Assembly: GCF_000002995.4 (NCBI RefSeq)
Contig: NW_025062479.1
Span: forward strand, 23,423,721-23,487,720
Direction of reading: 5' to 3'
Source of the DNA: Brugia malayi
Lineage: Eukaryota; Nematoda; Chromadorea; Rhabditida; Onchocercidae
DNA length: 64,000 bases
Part shown: piece by piece, positions 55,345 to 64,000 of the stretch
How positions within the stretch are numbered: position 1 is the first letter of the stretch
How the letters are laid out: every line of letters begins with the position of its first letter
Notes under the pieces: generated by a model
The model's database searches: none
Told to the model about the DNA's origin: nothing
Seen by the model: only the letters and a program-made list of their open reading frames with translations
Translations under genes and position numbers: made by a program

Positions 55345-58300
55345 TTAATGAAAGAGATAGAAAAGAATAATTAAAAGTAACAATTCAATATTATATAATA
55401 TTTTCATTGATCCATTTGTTTTCTCGTTTGTTGTTGTCGAAATTGCAACTAAATTAATAAAATATTAATTTAAATATAATTTAAAAGAGGGAGAGAGAGG
55501 GAGAGAGGGAGAGGGAGAGAGAGAGAGAAGTTTGATATTATAAAATAAAATGTGTAAATTTTAATTTAATTAATATGTTATAGTTATAATTTACTCTATA
55601 ACATGTAAAATTAAATTTTAAAAAATGAAAATTAAGAATATATCATGATATTTTATTGATGAGCTATTACTTGTTAATGATACTTTATTATTTTATTTTA
55701 ATATTTCAAAAAAAAAAAAAAAAAATGAAAAGAAAAATTCAACTAACCCATCGTAGTTTCAATTGAAGTTTTAGACGATGCTATAATCATATGAAATTAT
55801 GTTTGATATTTAAGAAAAGAGAGAAAATGAATTGATTTTTATGATTATCAAGTAATCATGATTCAAAGTTATCAAGTAATCATGATTTAAAGTTATCAAG
55901 TAATCATGATTCAAAGTTATGAAGTAATCATGACTCAAACTTATCAAGTAATCATGATTCAAAGTTATCAAGTAATCATGATTTAAAGTTATCAAGTAAT
56001 CATGATTCAAAGTTATGAAGTAATCATGAATAAAAATCATCAAAGTATTGCTTATAACTTACTTATTATTTCATTTGAAATTGCAAACAAATATTTTATT
56101 AACCTATTTACAGTCATTGATAATACTAAACGAAAGTACAAATTACATTTTTTTTTTTTAAGTAATACTTTTTTATTTTTTAAATGATATATTATCATTT
56201 TTCAGTTATCAAATTTAAATGATAACATTAATTAAGTGGAAATTTAATTAATTTAAAATAATCAAACGTAATTTTTATTTACTCATAAGTTTTCTAATAA
56301 TTAAATTAATTAATTAATTCTTACATGGTATTTCGGTGGTTATTCTTGGTCGTATGGTTGTTTTAACTTCTGGCAAATCTTTTGATGTTTGTACTAAAAA
56401 AAACAAACAAACAAACAAACAAACAAACAAACAAAAAATAAAAACAAAATTATATTTTAGTATTAATAAAAAATTATCAATAAATGGACTGTATAAAAGT
56501 GTATGAATTGAAATATTAATCATTTGTGATAATTAAAATTTTATTTTAGAAATGAAATACTAATTTTGTCTTTTTTATTTTTTTAAAATAAAATTGTTTC
56601 AAATTCATTGTTTATTATCACAAAAATGATATCTAGTATATTGTATAGGTGATAAAATCTCTTATCACAAGCAGTAAGTAATACATACTGTTATAGGCAG
56701 TGATAAAACCGTATGCAGCATTATCTTTTTGGCCAATCACAGTGATAACATATGAACCGCTTGAAGTGATAACATAAAAACCACTTGCTAGTGATAAGGT
56801 AGTATAGTAGAATGTTTGATGATAAAATGACATTGGTGACCAATTCCAAATAATTTCAATTGGAATTTTTCTACCAATAATTGTGGTAGATGTTGCATCA
56901 TAATCACCTATGATCTGATAAAAAAAAAAAAAGAAAGAAAAAAAAATTAAATTACTAAAAAAATAAAATAAAATCAGAATTTAATAAACATTTTAATTTA
57001 TTTGCTTCAAACTACTAAAATTATTATTTTGAATTATTTTAATTCTATTTAAAAGTTTTTTTTTTAGTATTATTAAATTTTTTATTTACTTTTACTAATA
57101 ATATGTTCTCATCATTACTGACTTTTTTTCTTTTGATATATTACAATTTTAAAGGTAAAATTAATGCATTTTTTTTTAAAAAAAAGAACTAATTAAAATT
57201 CTATATTAAAAATTAAAATTGAAAAAAATAAAATTAATTTTTAAAATTTACTGTAACAATATTTTCATCAGTTGGTACAAAAAAAGTTGTTAAGCCAGTA
57301 ACAAATTGTGATAATGAAATATCCAAATCAAGAAATGAACCATCAATTAAATAACTGTCGTAGCCACCGTATCGTAGTATTTGTAACATTGTAGAACTTA
57401 AAAAAATTTGCAATAAATTTGTTAAAATTTAATTGATAACATTTAAATTCAATTTTAAATTGAATTTAAATCTAAATTAATTGTTTGAATTGATGCGATT
57501 TATAAGTTTTTATTGTTGTAATATTGTGGAACTTGAAAAAAATTTGCAATAAGTTTGTTAAAATTTAATTGATAACATTTAAATTCAATTTTAAATTGAA
57601 TTTAAATCTAAATTAATTGTTTGAATTGATACGATTTATAATATTTTATTGTTATAACATTAAAGAACTTGAAAAAAAAACTTGCCAAAATTTTTAATTA
57701 ATCATTTTTTCAGGAGCAAATCTATAAAATTTAATTGATAACATGTAAATTCAATTTTAAATGTGTAATTTAAATTAGATCTAAATTTCAATAAATTTTT
57801 GAAATTAATACGAATTACAACATTTTATTGTTCAATGTATTAGCAAAATTTTTAATCAATTATCTTTTTAGAAATAAATCTGTAAAATTTAATTGATAAC
57901 ATTTAAATTCAAATCTAAATCTAAATTAATTGTTTTGAATTTAAAAAATACGAACCAAAATTTTTTATTGCTCAATTTATCATTAAAATTTTTTCAAATT
58001 TTATCACTGTTTACTCTTACCTGGAATTAATGCCAACATTTAAATTGTATTCCTCAAATTTCACTTCATTGTATGAATCAATTAATGGATAACATTTATC
58101 ATTTCCCATTTCATCGAATACAGTAAACTTTGAATTGCATAATAAATTATCACTGTTAACAGTTGTTATCAGTAGCTCCTTCATATCATATAACATCGAA
58201 ACATGATAATCGTTTACATTGTAACAACCGAAAATTATTTCTATTAGATTAATTCATATACATGTATATCAGTTCTGATAATTTACATTAAATTATTTCT

Positions 58301-61300
58301 ATTAGATATATCAGTTTCTGATAATGATAATAATTTTAGCTAAATTCGATTTGATAAATGTTTGAATATGTGATAAGCTTTTTTTTAGTATATGAAAATA
58401 TTCTAATCATTTTAAAGTTGTGCTAAAAGATATTTAAAACTTGTAATAAAAATTATTTTTATTAGGTTTAAATCAATTCTGATTAATAATAATTGAAGTT
58501 AAATTAAATTTAATAATTATTTTAATCTAGTGATAAAATAAAATCTCGAATTTCCCAATCTCATTAATAAATGAAAACTTTTTAATAATTTAAAATTTGC
58601 AAAACCTGTGAAAAAGAGTGGTGTTGGCATGTAAATACCAAAATCATTTTTAGTATTATCATCTGATGAGATTGGTAATTTTGTTACTGCAACAATAACT
58701 GCAAATGCACTATATGCAGTTGCAGTTAATGCTAAATTGCCTGTTGTTTGCAGCACCAATAAATTACCATTTGCAAGCTAAAAAAAAAATTGATTGTAAT
58801 AAGTAAATTTTTAATTAATAATTATTGCAATAGGTAAATTTTTAATTAACATTAATTGTAATAAGTAAATTTTTAATTAATATTAATTGTAATAAGTAAA
58901 TTTTTAATTAATATTAATTGTAATAAGTAAATTTTTAATTAATAATTATTGCAATAGGTAAATTTTTAATTAACATTAATTGTAATAAGTAAATTTTTAA
59001 TTAATATTAATTGTAATAAGTAAATTTTTAATTAATATTAATTGTAATAAGTAAATTTTTAATTAATAATTATTGCAATAGGTAAATTTTTAATTAACAT
59101 TAATTGTAATAAGTAAATTTTAATTAATATTAATTGTAATAAGTAAATTTTTAATTAATAATTGTTGCAATAGGTAAATTTTTAATTAACATTAATTGTA
59201 ATAAGTAAATTTTTAATTAATATTAATTGTAATAAGTAAATTTTTAATTAATATTAATTGTAATAAGTAAATTTTTAATTAATATTAATTGTAATAAGTA
59301 AATTTTTAATTAATAATTATTGCAATAGGTAAATTTTTAATTAACATTAATTGTAATAAGTAAATTTTTAATTAATATTAATTGTAATAAGTAAATTTTT
59401 AATTAATAATTGTTGCAATAGGTAAATTTTTAATTAACATTAATTGTAATAAGTAAATTTTTAATTAATATTAATTGTAATAAGTAAATTTTTAATTAAT
59501 AATTGTTGCAATAGGTAAATTTTTAATTAACATTAATTGTAATAAGTAAATTTTTATTTAATAATTATTGCAATAGGTAAATTTTTAATTAACATTAATT
59601 GTAATAAGTAAATTTTTAATTAATATTAATTGTAATAAGTAAATTTTTAATTAATATTAATTGTAATAAGTATATTTTTAATTAATAATTATTGCAATAG
59701 GTAAATTTTTAATTAACATTAATTGTAATAAGTAAATTTTTAATTAATATTAATTGTAATAAGTAAATTTTTAATTAATATTAATTGTAATAAGTAAATT
59801 TTTAATTAATAATTATTGCAATAGGTAAATTTTTAATTAACATTAATTGTAATAAGTAAATTTTTAATTAATATTAATTGTAATAAGTAAATTTTTAATT
59901 AATAATTGTTGCAATAGGTAAATTTTTAATTAACATTAATTGTAATAAGTAAATTTTTAATTAATATTAATTGTAATAAGTAAATTTTTAATTAATAATT
60001 GTTGCAATAGGTAAATTTTTAATTAACATTAATTGTAATAAGTAAATTTTTAATTAATAATTATTGCAATAGGTAAATTTTTAATTAACATTAATTGTAA
60101 TAAGTAAATTTTTAATTAATATTAATTGTAATAAGTAAATTTTTAATTAATAATTGTTGCAATAGGTAAATTTTTAATTAACATTAATTGTAATAAGTAA
60201 ATTTTTAATTAATATTAATTGTAATAAGTAAATTTTTAATTAATATTAATTGTAATAAGTAAATTTTTAATTAATATTAATTGTAATAAGTAAATTTTTA
60301 ATTAATAATTATTGCAATAGGTAAATTTTTAATTAACATTAATTGTAATAAGTAAATTTTTAATTAATATTAATTGTAATAAGTAAATTTTTAATTAATA
60401 ATTGTTGCAATAGGTAAATTTTTAATTAACATTAATTGTAATAAGTAAATTTTTAATTAATATTAATTGTAATAAGTAAATTTTTAATTAATAATTGTTG
60501 CAATAGGTAAATTTTTAATTAACATTAATTGTAATAAGTAAATTTTTATTTAATAATTATTGCAATAGGTAAATTTTTAATTAACATTAATTGTAATAAG
60601 TAAATTTTTAATTAATATTAATTGTAATAAGTAAATTTTTAATTAATATTAATTGTAATAAGTAAATTTTTTATTAATAATTATTGCAATAGGTAAATTT
60701 TTAATTAACATTAATTGTAATAAGTAAATTTTTAATTAATATTAATTGTAATAAGTAAATTTTTAATTAATATTAATTGTAATAAGTAAATTTTTAATTA
60801 ATAATTATTGCAATAGGTAAATTTTTAATTAACATTAATTGTAATAAGTAAATTTTTAATTAATATTAATTGTAATAAGTAAATTTTTAATTAATAATTG
60901 TTGCAATAGGTAAATTTTTAATTAACATTAATTGTAATAAGTAAATTTTTAATTAATAATTATTGCAATAGGTAAATTTTTAATTAACATTAATTGTAAT
61001 AAGTAAATTTTTAATTAATATTAATTGTAATAAGTTAATTTTTAATTAATAATTGTTGCAATAGGTAAATTTTTAATTAACATTAATTGTAATAAGTAAA
61101 TTTTTAATTAATAATTATTGCAATAGGTAAATTTTTAATTAACATTAATTGTAATAAGTAAATTTTTAATTAATATTAATTGTAATAAGTAAATTTTTAA
61201 TTAATATTAATTGTAATAAGTAAATTTTTAATTAATATTAATTGTAATAAGTAAATTTTTAATTAATATTAATTGTAATAAGTAAATTTTTAATTAATAT

Positions 61301-63794
61301 TTCAATAAAACAAATTATTTTATATTGCAAATTAATTGTTTATTTTCTTCTATACCATATAGTAATAATAATATATTTAATTGTTTGTTCTACAACCCTA
61401 TGATTATTTATTATTGTTTACTGTTCATGAGCAATCATAAGCTTATTATTTATTGTTTACAATTTGCTTACGATTACTTATGATCGCATGTGATTGCTTA
61501 TGATGTAATCAATCAATGAGGATGATCTTACGATTGTTTACAGTTACTTATTATTGCTTACGATTAGTTAAAATTTTGCTTATGATTACTTACGATTGTT
61601 TACAATTATTACAATTGCTTATGATTGTTTACAATTACTTAAAATTGCTTACAACTACTCATGACTTTGCCCATGATTACTTACGATTGTTTACAATCAG
61701 AATTACTTATGGCTGCTTATGATTTTGGATATGATGTGATCGATGAAGACGATCTTGTGATTGTCTACAATTACGATTACTTACGACTTTGCTCATGATT
61801 GCTTACGATTATTTATAATCACTTACGATTGTTTACGATTACTTACGATTTTTTATGAATGCTTATGATTACTTATGGCTGCTTATGATTTTGGATATGA
61901 TGTGATCGATGAAGACGATCTTATGATTGTTTACGATTACTTACGAATGCCTATGATTACTTATGATTGCTTACAACTAATTATGATTACTTGCGATTTT
62001 GCTTACGATTTCTTACGACTGTTTACGATTGCTTACGATTATTTACGATTGCTTATGATTACTTTTGATTGTCTATAATTACGACTACTTACCACTTTAG
62101 TTATGATTACTTATGATTGCTTACGATTACTTACGATTGCTTATGATTACTTATGATTGTCTATAATTACGACTACTTACCACTTTAGTTATGATTACTT
62201 ATGATTGCTTACGATTACTTACGATTGCTTATGATTACTTATGATTGCTTACGATTACTTACGATTGCTTATGATTACTTATGATTGCTTACGATTACTT
62301 ATGATTACTTATGATTGTCTATAATTACGACTACTTACCACTTTAGTTATGATTACTTATGATTGCTTACGATTACTTACGATTGCTTATGATTACTTAT
62401 GATTGTCTATAATTACGACTACTTACCACTTTAGTTATGATTACTTACGATTGCTTATGATTACTTACGATTACTTATGATTGCTTGCGATTTTGCTTAC
62501 AATTCTGCTTACGATCTGATCGATCTTACGATTATTTACGATGTAATCAATTGGGTCAAAGTTTACTTTTGGTGTAAATGAATTAGAAAATGGTTGTTTA
62601 TTAACTTCTCCAACCACAGATATTTCCATATTGTTTGATTGTGGCAAGAAATATACCATTGTAATGCCATCTTCAGCAGGTGGTGGCGCAGAAAATGCAT
62701 ATTTACCTGTTGTCATCGATAATGGTAATACTATAATTAAATTTAATTATTAATTTCGTTCTTTTTTGTTTATTTTATTTATTTATTTTTTTGAATTAAT
62801 TAAAATTTCCAAATTGTAAATTTTAAAAAAAAAGAAAAAAGTTGAAATTAAAGGAAATAAAGAAAAAGAAATTTCAACTTGAATCATACAGTTTACATCT
62901 TTATACAAAATATTTTGCTGTAACATCTGAAGCAAATGTGACAATTAGCATGTGACACTAACCAAGAAAACTGTCACCAGCATCAGTAAGGTACCAATGT
63001 GACAGAACAGTAATAGGTAATTGTAATGAATTAATGTATATTCTGCTATCTGTACATTCCAAAAAATTTGCAATAGTTGTACTTTTACAAGTATTTATAG
63101 ACGATTCATTAAAATAAACCTAAAATACATTTGCGCATTTTCTTGAAATAAACCTAAAAAACATTTGCGCATTTTCTTGAAATAAACCTAAAAAACATTT
63201 GCGCATTATCTTGAAATGAACCTAAAATACATTTGCGCATTTTCTTGACATTTTTTTTTTTTTTTTTTCTAACCTAAAATAATTATAAATAATGAAAAAA
63301 AAATTCTCTTTTTTGCAATAATTTAATTTAAATAAATATATGAAATAGAAAGTGAAATTTTTTCATATTAATAAGATAATAATTAGATTAAAAATTAACA
63401 TTTTAACATTTAATTCATTTTGTGAAAAAAAAAAAAACTTTTTTTTAATTCATTTTAAAATTAAATTTTAACTAAATGTTTAAGTTTAAATTAAAAGAAA
63501 ACGAAAAGAAAAAGAAAAGAAAAAAAAAAAAGAATAAACTTACTTCAGCATAATTCATTGCTTCAATATTTACAGTAATTATTTCACTATCATCCAAAAA
63601 ATCATTTGCATTTTTAACATTTTCAATTTGAACTGTTACTTGTTTACTATTTGGATTCATTAAGGTAACACTGATTGTTGGATTTGCATTTTTATTTCCA
63701 TTATTACTCGGAAAAATGATCATAAAATGATAACCAAGTGTTGCTGCTGTGGTTGTTGATGATTGAATATATAATCTATGATATGTTATCATTG
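55345..63794 (-). CDS. IgGFc-binding-protein N-terminal-like surface protein (9 exons, 5' end missing)
   Basis: Nine minus-strand exons join in frame: 63544-63794, 62963-63119, 62567-62730, 58606-58777, 58021-58240, 57252-57396, 56689-56914, 56325-56393 and 55345-55448 (TAA at 55345-55347). They encode 501 residues. The first 450 are beta-rich and fit the IgGFc-binding N-terminal family. They open with LGYHFMIIFPSNN, then repeat strands such as RIYINSLQLPITVLSHW and a lipocalin-like LPLSMTTGKYAF. They close with SGSYVITVIGQKDNAAYGF, typical of that region's last strand. Then comes a stalk (KTTIRPRITTEIP, AISTTTNEKTNGS) and a hydrophobic end (LLLLIILFYLF), suggesting a GPI signal or membrane tail. 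An NGS glycosylation site lies before it. The first exon enters in phase 1, so a signal-peptide exon should lie beyond base 63794. ATG at 63792 could start translation if that base lies in a 5' UTR exon. Family assignment is from pattern memory. Confidence 0.7.
55830..56032. repeat. 24-bp tandem array, 8 copies
   Basis: AGTAATCATGATTCAAAGTT with ATCA or ATGA repeats about eight times within the last intron of the minus-strand gene. AATCATGATT is a perfect palindrome. The His-Asp-Tyr frame is repeat-derived. Confidence 0.95.
56402..56434. repeat. (CAAA)n microsatellite
   Basis: About eight CAAA/AAAC units just upstream (minus-strand sense) of the eighth exon; read on that strand it is (TTTG)n leading to the acceptor. 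Confidence 0.9.
57385..57960. repeat. Tandem repeat copying the acceptor of the sixth minus-strand exon, 3-4 copies
   Basis: Units of roughly 130 bp contain TTAAAATTTAATTGATAACA and a perfect palindrome AATTCAATTTTAAATTGAATT, here one base over 20 so read as TTCAATTTTAAATTGAA. The first unit begins inside the exon (57385-57396). Its acceptor and first bases are copied near 57530 and 57660. Confidence 0.85.
58795..61305. repeat. 31-bp higher-order satellite array, about 80 copies
   Basis: A 2.5-kb array inside the intron between the third and fourth minus-strand exons. It has two main unit types: GTAATAAGTAAATTTTTAAT with TAATATTAATT, and GCAATAGGTAAATTTTTAAT with TAACATTAATT, preceded by TAATTATT or TAATTGTT. 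The types follow each other in recurring blocks (one G-type unit then one to four A-type units). The array starts about 15 bases from an exon boundary. Confidence 0.95.
61320..62530. repeat. Degenerate array of ACGATTnCTTATG-type decamers
   Basis: About 1.2 kb made of TTACGATTGC, TTATGATTAC and close variants, about 10 bp each. A GATATGATGTGATCGATGAA block recurs near 61728 and 61894. A TGTCTATAATTACGACTACT block followed by TACCACTTTAG recurs near 62070, 62158, 62316 and 62406. Long open frames (DYLRLF-type) come from the repeat period. Confidence 0.9.
63113..63253. repeat. 35-bp tandem repeat copying the acceptor of the second minus-strand exon, 4 copies
   Basis: AAATAAACCTAAAATACATT followed by TGCGCATTTTCTTG repeats four times. 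On the minus strand each unit contains TTTTAG followed by GTTTATTT. The leftmost AG is the acceptor I use (exon start 63119). The others are ready-made alternative acceptors. Confidence 0.9.
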
Positions 63795-64000
63795 CTATAA
63801 AATATTTTTAATAAATTTTTTTTTTAAAACTAATAAAAAATCAAAAAAAAAAACAAAAATGTTTAATTTAAAATTCAAATATTTTATAATTTTTAAAAAT
63901 GTTAATTGTATTATTTTTTTTTTTTGTTAATTTTACATTAATATATTTTATTTTAAATGAAATAATAATTATTATTTTTTTTTCATGATGTAATTAATTA
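63795..64000. other. Edge of window, intron of the minus-strand gene
   Basis: A/T-rich with poly-A and poly-T. No exon is visible. A short ATG-headed frame at 63986 on the minus strand ends at a GTAAAA but in the wrong phase to join the first seen exon. Confidence 0.5.

Noticed and set aside
55810..56043. His-Asp-Tyr repeat frame on the minus strand
   Set aside because: It is the 24-bp array; the period divides by three, so the frame stays open.
56317..56327. Stop codon right after exon 8 (CKN-stop) as the end of the minus-strand gene
   Set aside because: A strong GTAAGA donor precedes it, and 55345-55448 continues the Thr-rich stalk in the right phase with a hydrophobic tail. It is kept only as an alternative end.
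61516..62078. Two frames reading DYLRLF-type repeats
   Set aside because: The decamer array lacks stops in some frames; no coding character.
63906..63986. ATG-headed lysine/isoleucine frame as a signal-peptide exon of the minus-strand gene
   Set aside because: Its only donor is in phase 0, whereas the first seen exon needs phase 1; the sequence is A/T low complexity.

Overview
The window is nuclear DNA of an animal with a very AT-rich genome. Exons are short, all begin after AG and end before GT, and the reading frame uses the standard code. The non-coding DNA is packed with homopolymers, microsatellites and tandem arrays. The two protein families seen (a TDP-43 N-terminal-like domain and an IgGFc-binding N-terminal-like region) are metazoan. 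A nematode would fit, including an acceptor-like site 14 bases before the first ATG, but the species cannot be fixed from sequence alone.

Layout. Bases 1-12593 hold no exon I can support, only arrays, low-complexity DNA and a few candidate regulatory palindromes. Bases 12608-52822 (+ strand) hold a gene that I read by hand as 61 coding exons. All junction phases agree and give 2225 codons plus a stop. Bases 52823-55344 are the region between two convergent genes and carry a 163-bp array. Bases 55345-63794 (- strand) hold nine exons of a second gene, whose 5' end lies beyond the right edge.

Gene 1 encodes a cytosolic-looking protein with three parts. The N terminus resembles the TDP-43 N-terminal oligomerisation domain, without any RRM. 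The middle is about 1900 residues of coiled coil, built by repeated duplication of a 141-nt exon ending in a motif like W-x-L-G-E-Y-R-Q-W-L-x-D-A-N-x-R. The C terminus resembles the glycogen-binding module (CBM48/AMPK1_CBM) of AMPK beta. I know of no described protein with this architecture. A scaffold that self-assembles at one end and holds glycogen at the other is the simplest inference. The weak point is the exon 10-11 junction: an in-frame stop and AATAAA lie just after exon 10, so a two-gene model (12608-20736 and about 21069-52822) remains possible.

Gene 2 encodes a secreted or surface protein. It has one IgGFc-binding-protein N-terminal-like region, then a Thr/Pro-rich stalk, then a short hydrophobic C-terminal tail suggesting a GPI anchor or membrane segment.

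A theme across the window is tandem duplication at exon edges. Splice donors or acceptors are copied into introns at five places, and one whole exon has a decayed copy beside it.
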